Source: Labrys sp. WJW
GTDB taxonomy: Bacteria > Pseudomonadota > Alphaproteobacteria > Rhizobiales > Labraceae
Direction: 5' to 3'
Assembly: GCF_001676615.1 (NCBI RefSeq)
Contig: NZ_LYXZ01000070.1
Location: 1 to 64,000 of the forward strand
Length of the DNA: 64,000 bases
The number at the start of each line of letters is the position of its first letter. The stretch's first letter is position 1. The notes beneath the pieces were generated by a model. The model was not told where the DNA came from, made no database searches, and worked only from the letters and a program-made list of their open reading frames with translations. The position numbers and the translations under genes were made by a program. Below are positions 16,567-24,733 of the stretch, piece after piece.

Positions 16567-17451
16567 ATGACCAGACGTAATTTCATGGTCGGAACAGGTG
16601 CAGCCCTGTTCCTGCTGCCTTTCGGCGTCGCGTTTCCTGCGGCCGAATCGCGTGCCTCGACGGATTTCGCAGGGGCAATCAGGCGGATCGAAGGCGAGGT
16701 GGGCGGACGCCTGGGCGTTGCCTCTCTCGATCTCAAATCGAGGGTGAGGCTGGTTTATCGACCGGACGAGCTCTTCCCGCTCTGCAGCACCTTCAAGCTG
16801 CTGGTTGCCGCCGCGGTGCTTGCCCGGGTCGACCAGCGGCACGAACGACTGTCCCGCCAGGTCCCGATCGAGGCTGCCAGGCTGCTGCCCAATTCGCCGA
16901 TAACGGCCAGGCATGCCGGCGGGCATCTGACCTTGGCGGAGCTTTGTGAGGCGGCGATCACCGTGAGCGACAATCTGGCCGGCAATCTCCTGCTGGAAGC
17001 CGTGGACGGGCCGGCCGGATTGACCCGTTATCTGCGTTCGATCGGCGATTCGGTCAGCCGTCTCGACCGTTGGGAGGTGGAGCTCAACGAATCGCTGCCG
17101 GGCGATCCGCGCGATACCACCAGCCCGGCCGCGATGCTGGCGGACCTCCAGCGCCTGCTGGTCGGAGAGGCGCTGTCGCCATCCTCGCGCAGCCAGCTTA
17201 CGGCTTGGCTGAAGGCCAGCAGAACCGGCGATACCCGCCTGCGCGCCGGACTGCCCGCGGAATGGGCCTTCGGCGACAAGACGGGAACCGGTGAGCGCGG
17301 TTCGACCAATGATGTCGCCATCGCCTGGCCGCCTGGCCGTACGCCCCTTCTCATCGCCGCCTATCTGACCGGTACGACCGCGGCGGCCGACCGCCGCAAT
17401 GCCGCCCTTGCCGCCGTGGCCAAGGCCGTGGTGGAGCATTTGCCGGCGTGA
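16567..17451 (+). CDS. bla: Class A beta-lactamase
   Basis: A 294-residue periplasmic serine beta-lactamase. An N-terminal twin-arginine-like signal (TRRNFMVGTGAALFLLPFGV) is followed by all class A motifs: STFK (residues 74-77, Ambler 70-73), SDN (134-136), RWEVELN containing E170 (Ambler E166) and N174, and KTG (238-240). A cysteine precedes the catalytic serine (Ambler 69), but position 238 is glycine, so the C69-C238 bridge of class A carbapenemases is absent. Spectrum cannot be read from sequence alone. It is divergent from ampR and probably inducible by beta-lactams. The DUF4173 gene follows within about 120 bases. Confidence 0.95.
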   Translation: MTRRNFMVGTGAALFLLPFGVAFPAAESRASTDFAGAIRRIEGEVGGRLGVASLDLKSRVRLVYRPDELFPLCSTFKLLVAAAVLARVDQRHERLSRQVPIEAARLLPNSPITARHAGGHLTLAELCEAAITVSDNLAGNLLLEAVDGPAGLTRYLRSIGDSVSRLDRWEVELNESLPGDPRDTTSPAAMLADLQRLLVGEALSPSSRSQLTAWLKASRTGDTRLRAGLPAEWAFGDKTGTGERGSTNDVAIAWPPGRTPLLIAAYLTGTTAAADRRNAALAAVAKAVVEHLPA

Positions 17452-17571
17452 GTGCAGGAAGGACGCCGTGGGTCCTTGCACGATTTCTGCACGAGGTGCG
17501 CATCACGCCGCCACGAGGGCTGTATCGCGGCTGAACATCGGCGCGGCAGGATGGCGGCCATGGAGGAACCC

Positions 17572-19131
17572 ATGCCGATCGCATCCGCTTCGCCGGACCA
17601 GACCCTGCCGGCCCGCAACCGCTCGCCGCTTCGACTGAGCTTCGTTTTCAAGGTGCTGGCCATCATCGTGCTGGCCGTCCTCGCCGATGTCGTGCTGTCG
17701 GCGGGGCAAGCCCTGCCTCAGGTGGGCAGCATCATCGGCTTTCTGGCTTTTGCCTGGCTCGGAGCGCTGCTGGCCTGCGACAGCCTGATGCGCCGCAACC
17801 GGGCCAGCCGCTTCGCGGTGATCGGTGCCAGCCTTGCGGGCTTCGCCCTGATCGTCGAGCCGAGCCTGCTTGCCGGCCTGCTCTTCCTGACGGGCTTGGC
17901 GCTGGCGCTGCTGCTGCCGCGCCATGGCGAATTCGGCAATGCGCTGGCCTGGGCCGTGCGCCTGCCCCTCTACGGTGCTCTCAGCCCGATGGCGGCCCTG
18001 CTCGATGCAGGCCGCTTCGCTCGGATCATCCGGCGACGAGGAGGCCTCGCTCTCGGTGGGATCGCCGGGGGATTGCTCGTGGCCGGTCTCGGCTCGGTTC
18101 TTTTCCTGCTCTTGTTCTCCGACGCCAATCCCCTGATCGGCCTTGGATTCGCCGCCCTATGGGATGCGCTCGCCCTGCGGAGCGGAAGCACAGGCCTGTT
18201 CTGGCATGGTCTATTCGTTCTGGCGAGCGTCGTCGCGCTATGGGCGAGCTTCAGGCCGCTGCGCCTGCGCCCCTTTGCCGGTGTCTCCACGCGTGCATCG
18301 CTGCCGATCCTGCCCTCCTGGCCCGGAATGGCGCCAGTGGTGATCGCGCTTGCTGCCTTCAACCTGGTGTTCGCTCTCCAGAATGCCTCGGACATCGCGT
18401 TTCTGTGGAGCGGCGCCCAGCTTCCCGAAGGCGTGACCTTTTCCCAATATGCCCATCGCGGCACGCAGGCCCTGGTTCTTGCGGCGCTGCTGGCGGCGGG
18501 CTTCGTGCTGGTCTGCCTGCGGACCGGCTCGCCTTTGGCGGGCAAGGCGAGCGTTCGCCTGCTGGTCTATCTGTGGATCGGCCAGACCATGCTGCTGGTG
18601 GCCTCCACCATGCTGCGCGTCGTCGCCTATATCGAGGCCTATTCGCTGACCTATCTGCGCATCACGGCCTTGATCTTCCTCTTCCTGGTGATGACGGGAT
18701 TGGCGCTGATTTCATGGCGTATCGCCCGCCGGCGCGATGGCGTGTGGCTGATCAATGCCAACGCCCTGTGCCTGGCCATCGTGCTCGGGGTCTGCTGCTT
18801 CATCAACTTCGAGGGGGTGATTGCGCGCTGGAACCTCGAACGACAGGGATCGCCGCAAACCTTCGAGGGGCGGCGAGACATGTCCTATGTGGGAAGCTTC
18901 GGCGGCACCGGCGCCCTGCTGCCTCTCAAGGACGCCGGCGCTGCGGCCGACGCGGCGCAGAGCCGCGATCTTGCCGAATTGCGCGAGCTGAGGCGGGCAG
19001 TGCAGGTCAGGCTGGAGGCGCAGCAGGTCGATTGGCGTCAATGGACGCTGGCCGGCGCCTGGCGGCTGCAGCAGGCGGGGCCGCTGTCCGATCCGGCGCT
19101 GCCGAACCCCGCTTTGACACCTTCCCCCTGA
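17572..19131 (+). CDS. DUF4173/DUF4153-type polytopic membrane protein
   Basis: A 519-residue inner-membrane protein with about a dozen hydrophobic segments between residues 20 and 430, and a soluble C-terminal tail of some 80 residues. The stretch YAHRGTQALVLAALLAAGFV and the following helices resemble the DUF4173 family; function unknown. I chose the ATG at 17572, which has GGAGGAA just upstream; other starts (17551, 17560) are possible. It reads on toward the response-regulator gene with only 17 bases between, so these three genes probably form an operon. Confidence 0.82.
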   Translation: MPIASASPDQTLPARNRSPLRLSFVFKVLAIIVLAVLADVVLSAGQALPQVGSIIGFLAFAWLGALLACDSLMRRNRASRFAVIGASLAGFALIVEPSLLAGLLFLTGLALALLLPRHGEFGNALAWAVRLPLYGALSPMAALLDAGRFARIIRRRGGLALGGIAGGLLVAGLGSVLFLLLFSDANPLIGLGFAALWDALALRSGSTGLFWHGLFVLASVVALWASFRPLRLRPFAGVSTRASLPILPSWPGMAPVVIALAAFNLVFALQNASDIAFLWSGAQLPEGVTFSQYAHRGTQALVLAALLAAGFVLVCLRTGSPLAGKASVRLLVYLWIGQTMLLVASTMLRVVAYIEAYSLTYLRITALIFLFLVMTGLALISWRIARRRDGVWLINANALCLAIVLGVCCFINFEGVIARWNLERQGSPQTFEGRRDMSYVGSFGGTGALLPLKDAGAAADAAQSRDLAELRELRRAVQVRLEAQQVDWRQWTLAGAWRLQQAGPLSDPALPNPALTPSP

Positions 19132-19148
19132 AATGACATTCATCGCTC

Positions 19149-19853
19149 ATGTCCCGCACCATTCTCATCGTCGATGACGATCCGCATATCCGCGAATTGC
19201 TGGCCTTCGCCCTTGCCAAGGCCGGCATGACCACGCACCAGGCCGGTGATGGCGAGGAGGGGCTGGCGAAAGCCCTGTCCCTCAAGCCGGATCTTGCCAT
19301 TCTCGACATCAACATGCCGCGCATGGATGGCCTCGAAGTCTGCCGCAGGCTCCGGGCGCAGAGCGAGCTGCCGGTGCTGTTCCTGTCCTCCCGCGATGAC
19401 GAGATCGACCGGGTGCTCGGCTTGGAAATGGGTGCCGACGACTATGTGGTGAAACCCTTCTCGCCGCGCGAAGTGGTGGCGCGGGTCGGTGCCATCCTCA
19501 AGCGGACGGGTGCCAGGCCGGCCCAGGCCGCGCCGGCATCGGTGCTGGCGCGGGGCCTGCTCCACCTCGATCCTGAAGGCTGGCAGACCCAATGGGCCGG
19601 GGAATCGGTGGGGCTCACCGCCAAGGAATTCCAGCTCCTGCAGATCTTGGCAGCGACGCCGTCCAAGGTGTTTTCCCGCGACGAGATCATCGATCGCCTG
19701 CACGGGCCCGGTTTTGCCATCACCGACCGCACCATCGACAGCCATATCCGCCATATCCGCCAGAAGTTCTCGGTCGTGGGGGCCGAGGACGTGATCGAGA
19801 CCCGGGCCGGCATCGGCTATCGCATCGGCGCCTGTGCGGGCAAGGCGGCGTGA
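19149..19853 (+). CDS. OmpR/CreB-type response regulator
   Basis: A 234-residue two-component regulator. Receiver domain: acidic pair DDD at residues 9-11, phospho-acceptor Asp53 (LAILDINMPRMDG), conserved Thr/Ser in LFLSSRDDE and Lys in YVVKPFSP. A winged-helix output domain of the OmpR class follows (LTAKEFQLLQILAATPSKVF, SRDEIIDRLHG, RTIDSHIRHIRQKF, IETRAGIGYRI). It overlaps the kinase gene by GTGA. The RTIDSHIRHIR form and pairing with a CreC-like kinase suggest a CreBC-type system, but I cannot separate this from other OmpR pairs by eye. Confidence 0.9.
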   Translation: MSRTILIVDDDPHIRELLAFALAKAGMTTHQAGDGEEGLAKALSLKPDLAILDINMPRMDGLEVCRRLRAQSELPVLFLSSRDDEIDRVLGLEMGADDYVVKPFSPREVVARVGAILKRTGARPAQAAPASVLARGLLHLDPEGWQTQWAGESVGLTAKEFQLLQILAATPSKVFSRDEIIDRLHGPGFAITDRTIDSHIRHIRQKFSVVGAEDVIETRAGIGYRIGACAGKAA

Positions 19854-21496
19854 TCCTGTTCAGCCGGTTGAAGGACGCCATCAAGGCGCGCTGGCCGGCG
19901 CTGCGCCTGCGTTCGATCCTGATCGGGGTGCTGTTGTTCACCGCCCTGATGCCGGGCATCGGCGCCATCTTCCTCAGGGTCTATGAAAATGTCCTGGTGC
20001 GCCAGACCGAGGCGGAACTGATCGCCCAGTCCGCCGTCTACGACGCGGCCTTCGATCTCGCCTGGCCCGGCCCGAAGCCGCCGCCGGTGCTGCCCCCGAC
20101 GGAGAACGATCCGAACGAATCCTACCGGCGGGACGATTCGGCGACCGAGCCCTATTTCACGCCTGAGGCCCTGACGATCGACCTCAACACGATGCCGATC
20201 CTGTCACAGCGCCCGCTGCCCGTCGCCTCGTCGCAGGCGCCGGATGCCGAGGCGCTGGCAGCGGCTCGGGCGATCGCGCCGCTGATCGAGCAGAGCCGGC
20301 GCACCACGCTGGCGAGCGCGTTGATCCTCGATGCCAGGGGCACGATACTCTCGGACGGGCCGCTCCAGGGCCAGAGCTATGCCTTCCTGCCGGAGGTCCA
20401 GTCGGCCATCGGCGGGCATTCGCAATCGGTCTTACGGCGGCGCGGAGATTATGTGCCGCGCTATGCCTTCGAAGTCTTCAGCCGCGCATCCGCCATCCGC
20501 GTGCATTATGCCCGGCCGATCAAGCTGGGTGATCGCACCGTCGGTGTTCTCCTGCTGTCGCGCTCGCCCCGCGCCCTGTTCCGCGGCATCTATGACGATC
20601 TCGGCAAGATCGCGCTCGGTTTCGGCATCATTCTCGCCGTGATCATCGGTCTGGCCGGCCTGTTGTCGCGGGCCATCGCCAAGCCGATCGAGCAACTGAC
20701 CGAAGCCAGCGCCCAGGTCGGCCGGCATCTCGGCCGCGGCGGCAGCGAGGTGCCGCCGACCCCGGCTACCGCCACCATCGAGATCCGGGCCCTGTTCGAC
20801 AATTTCCGGCGCATGGCGGTCGCCATCGATCTGCGCTCGCGCTATCTGCGCGATTTCGCCGCCGCGATGAGCCATGAGTTCAAGACGCCGCTCACCGGCA
20901 TACGCGGCGTACTCGAACTGCTCGACGAACATGGCGACACCATGAGCGCCGGGGAGCGCCGGCGCTTCATCGCCAATGCGGAGGGCGATGCCGAGCGTCT
21001 GTCGCGCCTGGTCGCCCGCCTGCTCGAACTCGCCCGCGCCGACATGGCGGATGAGAACGAGGGTGTGTCGACGGCGCTGGTCGATCCCGTGCGGCGTATC
21101 GCCGATGCCGGTTCCGACGACCACTTCAAGGTCGAGGTCATCATCGATGCCGGCCTGCCTACCGTGCGCATTCCGGCGGACGTCCTGGAGGCGGTCTTGA
21201 CGACCCTGGTGGAAAACAGCCGCCAGGCCGGGGCATCCAGGGTGACGATTTCGGCGGCGATCGGGGACGACCATCTCGACCTTCGGGTCGCCGATGACGG
21301 GCCTGGCATTCCGCCTCACGACCGCAGCCGCCTGTTCGAGCCCTTCTTCACCACCAAGCGCGCCAATGGTGGTACCGGCCTCGGGCTGCCGATCGCCCGC
21401 TCCCTGCTCGGCAACAGCGGTGCCAGTGTCGACTATGTCGACGACGGGCCCGGCGCCTGCTTCCGGCTGCGGCTGAAGCGGAATGGGGTCGGGTGA
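19850..21496 (+). CDS. Membrane sensor histidine kinase (CreC-like)
   Basis: A 548-residue kinase starting at a GTG that overlaps the regulator's stop (GTGA). Membrane segments at about residues 22-42 and 255-280 enclose a large periplasmic sensor region containing RTTLASALILDARGTILSDG and VQSAIGGHSQSVLRRRGDYV. A HAMP linker precedes the H-box MSHEFKTPLTGIRGVLEL with His342. The ATPase domain has VENSRQAGAS (N-box), DDGPGIPPHDR (G1), FFTTKRANGGTGLGLPIARS (F/G2). The signal is unknown. Proximity to the AmpR-controlled beta-lactamase makes cell-envelope stress a reasonable guess. Confidence 0.92.
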   Translation: MILFSRLKDAIKARWPALRLRSILIGVLLFTALMPGIGAIFLRVYENVLVRQTEAELIAQSAVYDAAFDLAWPGPKPPPVLPPTENDPNESYRRDDSATEPYFTPEALTIDLNTMPILSQRPLPVASSQAPDAEALAAARAIAPLIEQSRRTTLASALILDARGTILSDGPLQGQSYAFLPEVQSAIGGHSQSVLRRRGDYVPRYAFEVFSRASAIRVHYARPIKLGDRTVGVLLLSRSPRALFRGIYDDLGKIALGFGIILAVIIGLAGLLSRAIAKPIEQLTEASAQVGRHLGRGGSEVPPTPATATIEIRALFDNFRRMAVAIDLRSRYLRDFAAAMSHEFKTPLTGIRGVLELLDEHGDTMSAGERRRFIANAEGDAERLSRLVARLLELARADMADENEGVSTALVDPVRRIADAGSDDHFKVEVIIDAGLPTVRIPADVLEAVLTTLVENSRQAGASRVTISAAIGDDHLDLRVADDGPGIPPHDRSRLFEPFFTTKRANGGTGLGLPIARSLLGNSGASVDYVDDGPGACFRLRLKRNGVG

Positions 21497-21512
21497 TCCA
21501 GGTGGAATTTAT

Positions 21513-21821
21513 CTACAGATGCCGGCCGATATCCATGCGCTGATGCAATATGCGGATAATGTCGATGGTTTGCCCCGCTTGGCGATAGAATACGACATGC
21601 GAGCCGATATTGTATTTGAGATAACCTTCCCGGATCTCAACGAGGCGGCCGGTTTTTGTGCCGGCGGCCAGCCCCTCGAAGGCTACCACAAGTGTGTGAA
21701 AATAGCTGTCGGCCTGCTCGCGAGACCACGTTCGGAGCGTATAAAGCCAGATTTCCTCAAGATCGCTTTCGGCCAGAGGCGTGAGCCGATAGCGGCTGAC
21801 TCTATCCGGCATGCTTGTCAT
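21513..21821 (-). CDS. parE: ParE-type toxin of a type II toxin-antitoxin pair
   Basis: A protein of about 102 residues of the RelE/ParE superfamily: YRLTPLAESDLEEIWLYTL, then AGTKTGRLVEIREGYLKYNI, HVVFYRQAGQTIDIIRILHQ and RMDIGRHL, the standard ParE ending. ParE toxins poison DNA gyrase. The ATG at 21821 overlaps the antitoxin stop by about 20 bases; a second ATG three codons on is possible. Antitoxin-first order and overlap are typical. Confidence 0.93.
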   Translation of the reverse strand: MTSMPDRVSRYRLTPLAESDLEEIWLYTLRTWSREQADSYFHTLVVAFEGLAAGTKTGRLVEIREGYLKYNIGSHVVFYRQAGQTIDIIRILHQRMDIGRHL

Positions 21822-22047
21822 GCAACCGTTTGAGGAAGGCCTCACCGTCGAATGGTTTGGGAGGTCCGGACTCCTCGCCGGCGATCAAAGCGTCGCGCAG
21901 GGCTTGAAGTCGCATTTCCTGTTCTTCGAGCAGACGCAGCCCGGCACGTACGACATCACTAGCAGACCCGTAACGGCCCGAGCCGACCTGTTCGTCGATG
22001 AAGGTCACGAAGTGATCTCCCAAGGAGACCGAGGTGTTGCGCTGCAT
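21802..22047 (-). CDS. parD: ParD-type antitoxin
   Basis: An 81-residue ribbon-helix-helix antitoxin. The N-terminus TSVSLGDHFVTFIDEQVGSG and RYGSASDVVRAGLRLLEEQE is the ParD DNA-binding fold. The charged C-terminal part (GEESGPPKPFDGEAFLKRLH) is the toxin-binding tail. It neutralises ParE and represses its own promoter. The dyad 20 bases upstream is the likely operator. Confidence 0.94.
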   Translation of the reverse strand: MQRNTSVSLGDHFVTFIDEQVGSGRYGSASDVVRAGLRLLEEQEMRLQALRDALIAGEESGPPKPFDGEAFLKRLHDKHAG

Positions 22048-22067
22048 GTTCGCTCCTCCAAGTTAGC

Positions 22068-22090
22068 ACCAATATATACCACTTATTGGT
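22068..22090 (-). promoter_or_regulatory. Candidate ParD operator
   Basis: Inverted repeat ACCAATA-N9-TATTGGT, 20 bases upstream of the parD start, in an AT-rich promoter stretch (22060-22100). Ribbon-helix-helix antitoxins bind short dyads in this position. Confidence 0.55.
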
Positions 22091-22198
22091 ACTATACCAC
22101 GTCCATCACAGCTTCCTGGCTGACGCCAAGGCGCAAGACCGAGCCAGCGGCAGGGTGATGTTTATTCGGCACAGGACTGTGCAAGCGGTTTTGCTCCT

Positions 22199-23134
22199 TT
22201 ATGTCCTGACCGTACCTGCCACGGCTGGAACGCCATGACCCTCGAACAAGCGCTTCTCGGCGGCCAGGCCATTGCCGACGAGATCGAAGAAGGCGCGGAT
22301 GCGGGCCGTGTTCTTGAGGTCGCCATGGGTGACGATCCACAATTCGCCCGTTAGTTCAGGCATCGGTTCGGCGAGGGCACGGATGAGGTCCGGATCGCTG
22401 TCGCCGAGATAGCAGGGCAGCAGGGCAAGGCCGAGGCCGGCCTTGGCGGCGACTGCCTGGTTGACCAGGCTGTTCGAACGATAGGCGACGGCGTCAGCCG
22501 GCAGGTGTTGCGCCAGCCAATCGGCGGCCCGGATGCCAGCCGTGGCCTCCTGCCAGCCGACGAAGGTCTGGCCGTCGAGTCCCGCCACGGCGGACGCCGG
22601 CCCGCCATTGGCTGCCACGAGCGCCGGGACGCCATAGAAGGTCCAGGCCATGCCGGCGAGCTTCCTGCCCCACAGATCGCCTTCCCTCGGCCGCACCGGC
22701 CGGAAGGCGATGTCGGCCTCGCGGCGCGACAGGCTGAGCACGCGGTTGTCGATGGCCAGCTCGACCACGATGCCCGGATGGGCCCGGCGGAAGCCGGCGA
22801 GGTGTTGGGTCAGCCGGCTATAGGCGAGGGTTTCCGAGGAGGTGACGCGCAGCCGGCCGGAAAGGCGGTGGTCACGGCCGGTGATGTCGCGGTCGAGGGC
22901 CAGCGCCTCGTCCTCCATGCGCTCGGCGGCAACGGCCATGCGCTCGCCTGCGGCCGTCGCCTGGTAGAGGCCTCCGGGCAGCCGCTCGAACAGGCGCAGG
23001 TCCAGGCGCGCTTCCAGGGCGTTGAGGCGTCTGAAGGCCGTCGAGTGATCGATCGTCAGGGCCTTCGCCGCTGCCGTGAGGCTGCCGGCGCGCTGGATCG
23101 CCAGCACCAGGCGCAATTCGTTCCAGTCGTCCAT
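22199..23134 (-). CDS. LysR-family regulator
   Basis: A 311-residue LysR-type regulator: HTH MDDWNELRLVLAIQRAGSLT and AAAKALTIDHSTAFRRLNAL, followed by a co-inducer domain (GRLRVTSSETLAYSRLTQHL, VELAIDNRVLSLSRREADIA, FRPVRPREGDLWGRKLAG). The FRRLNALEARL linker is of the type seen in regulators that control oxidoreductase or GST genes. Start chosen at the ATG for MDDWNEL. It is divergent from two GST genes and probably controls them. A putative co-inducer cannot be named. Confidence 0.9.
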   Translation of the reverse strand: MDDWNELRLVLAIQRAGSLTAAAKALTIDHSTAFRRLNALEARLDLRLFERLPGGLYQATAAGERMAVAAERMEDEALALDRDITGRDHRLSGRLRVTSSETLAYSRLTQHLAGFRRAHPGIVVELAIDNRVLSLSRREADIAFRPVRPREGDLWGRKLAGMAWTFYGVPALVAANGGPASAVAGLDGQTFVGWQEATAGIRAADWLAQHLPADAVAYRSNSLVNQAVAAKAGLGLALLPCYLGDSDPDLIRALAEPMPELTGELWIVTHGDLKNTARIRAFFDLVGNGLAAEKRLFEGHGVPAVAGTVRT

Positions 23135-23288
23135 GCCGCCTGCATAGCATCTTAGATGCTTGCAGTCACGCAAGTGCGACTGGTGAAAAGCCAATTAGTC
23201 ATGCGTCGTTGCATTGTCCTAACCTTCCAGTCGATCCGCCGTTCGGCCCAGCCGATGGACGATTGCTTCGACTGAAAGGAAATGGAAC

Positions 23289-23915
23289 ATGAAACTCTAT
23301 TATGCCACCGGTACCTGCTCGCTCGCCCCTCATATCGTGGCGAAGGAGGCCGGGATTGCGCTCGAGCTCGAACGCGTCGACCTGCGCAAGACGCCGCATG
23401 TGACCGAGCAGGGCGTGGACTATACCAGCGTCAATCCCAACCATTACGTGCCGGCGTTGCGGCTCGACGACGGATCGGTGCTGACCGAGGGCGCGGCGAT
23501 CAGCCAATATCTCGCCGATCTCGAGCCTCAGAGCGGCCTCGCCCCGGCCGCAGGCACGGTCGAACGTGCCCGCTTGCAGTCCTGGCTCAACTTCATCGCC
23601 TCGGAACTGCACAAGATGTACAGCCCGTGGCTCTTCCATCCCGAATATGGCACGCAGGCCCAGGATGTCGCCCGCATCAAGATCGCCGAGCGCCTCGCGA
23701 CCGTCGAGCATCATCTGGGCGAAGGTGGTCCTTTCCTGCTGGGCGGGACCTTCACCGCCGCCGATGCCTATCTCTTCACCATCGTCGGCTGGTCGCCCTA
23801 CACCAAGGTGGACCTTGCGCCTTTCCCGGCGATCCGTGCCTTCATGGCTCGCGTCGGGGCTCGTCCCGCCGTGCAGGCCGCCATGCAGGCGGAAGGCATG
23901 AAGGTGGCGGCATGA
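23289..23915 (+). CDS. gst: Beta-class glutathione S-transferase
   Basis: A 208-residue cytoplasmic GST. The thioredoxin-like domain begins MKLYYATGTCSLAPHIVAKE, in which Cys10 is the beta-class active-site cysteine, with the glutathione-binding cis-Pro in YVPALRLDDG and the Glu/Ser turn LTEGAAISQYLAD. The helical domain includes FTAADAYLFTIVGWS. It resembles E. coli GstA. It is coupled by ATGA to a second GST and divergent from a LysR gene, which suggests a regulated detoxification unit. Confidence 0.95.
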   Translation: MKLYYATGTCSLAPHIVAKEAGIALELERVDLRKTPHVTEQGVDYTSVNPNHYVPALRLDDGSVLTEGAAISQYLADLEPQSGLAPAAGTVERARLQSWLNFIASELHKMYSPWLFHPEYGTQAQDVARIKIAERLATVEHHLGEGGPFLLGGTFTAADAYLFTIVGWSPYTKVDLAPFPAIRAFMARVGARPAVQAAMQAEGMKVAA

Positions 23916-24607
23916 GCACCGGGTCCCACCCCGCCGGGCTGACGCTCGTCAGCCACCATCTCTGCCCCTATGTGCAGCGCGCGGCGATCGCGCTGATGGA
24001 GAAGGGAGCGCCGTTCGAACGGCGCTTCATCGATCTTGCCGCCAAGCCCGACTGGTTCACGGCTCTATCCCCGCTCGGCAAGGTGCCCTTGCTGCTGGTG
24101 GAGCGGATGGAGCAGCCACAGGCCGTGCTGTTCGAGAGCAACGTCATCTGCGAATTCGTCGAGGAGGCCGTGAAGGGGCCCAACCTGCATCCCGCCGATC
24201 CGCTGGAGCGAGCCCGGCATCGGGGATGGATGGAGTTCGGGTCTGCCATCCTCGCCGATCTCTGGGGCCTGGAGACGGCCACCGATGCGGCGGGCTATGA
24301 GCGTGCACGTGCCAGGGTTGCAGACAAGTTTGCCCGAGTGGAGGAGGTGCTGGGCAACGGTCCTTATTTCGCCGGTGAAGCCTTCGGCCTGGTCGATGCC
24401 GTCCATGCGCCGATCTTCCGCTATTTCGACCTGTTCGACGCCCTCGCCGATACCGCTGTTTTCGCAGGGTTGCCGCGTGTGCGAGCCTGGCGACAGGCCC
24501 TGTCGGTCCGCCCCAGCGTGCGCGCGGCTGTTACGCCCGACTATCCCGATCGCCTGCGCGCCTTCCTCGTCCGCCACGATGCCTTCCTACTGAAGCAGGC
24601 TGCTTGA
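23912..24607 (+). CDS. Glutathione S-transferase, stringent-starvation/omega-like
   Basis: A 231-residue second GST, starting inside the previous gene's stop (ATGA). Its N-terminus LVSHHLCPYVQRAAIALMEK holds the CPYVQR motif found in omega- and zeta-like bacterial GSTs, with the glutathione site LGKVPLLLV and FESNVICEFVEE. The C-terminal domain contains GEAFGLVDAVHAPIFRYFD. It probably uses cysteine chemistry (thioltransferase or reductive dehalogenase type) rather than classic conjugation. The substrate is unknown. Confidence 0.9.
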   Translation: MSTGSHPAGLTLVSHHLCPYVQRAAIALMEKGAPFERRFIDLAAKPDWFTALSPLGKVPLLLVERMEQPQAVLFESNVICEFVEEAVKGPNLHPADPLERARHRGWMEFGSAILADLWGLETATDAAGYERARARVADKFARVEEVLGNGPYFAGEAFGLVDAVHAPIFRYFDLFDALADTAVFAGLPRVRAWRQALSVRPSVRAAVTPDYPDRLRAFLVRHDAFLLKQAA

Positions 24608-24621
24608 GAGGAGAGGAACGC

Positions 24622-24698
24622 GTCATTGCGGGCACAGCGAAGCAATCCTGTGCGAGGTGTGCGGCAAAGCTGGATTGCTTCGCTGTGCTCGCAATGAC
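24622..24698. repeat. Palindromic intergenic repeat (REP-like)
   Basis: Inverted arms gtcattgcgggcacagcgaa, gcaatcc and ggattgc, ttcgctgtgctcgcaatgac pair over about 27 bp with one or two mismatches around a 23-base centre. This sequence type is, from memory, scattered through many alphaproteobacterial genomes. It lies between convergent genes and could terminate both. Confidence 0.8.
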
Positions 24699-24733
24699 CC
24701 CCTGAAACTCCTTAGCCACCTGTGTCCGGTCCC

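Noticed and set aside
16567..17451. Class A carbapenemase
   Set aside because: Cys at Ambler 69 is present, but its partner at 238 is glycine, so the diagnostic disulfide cannot form.
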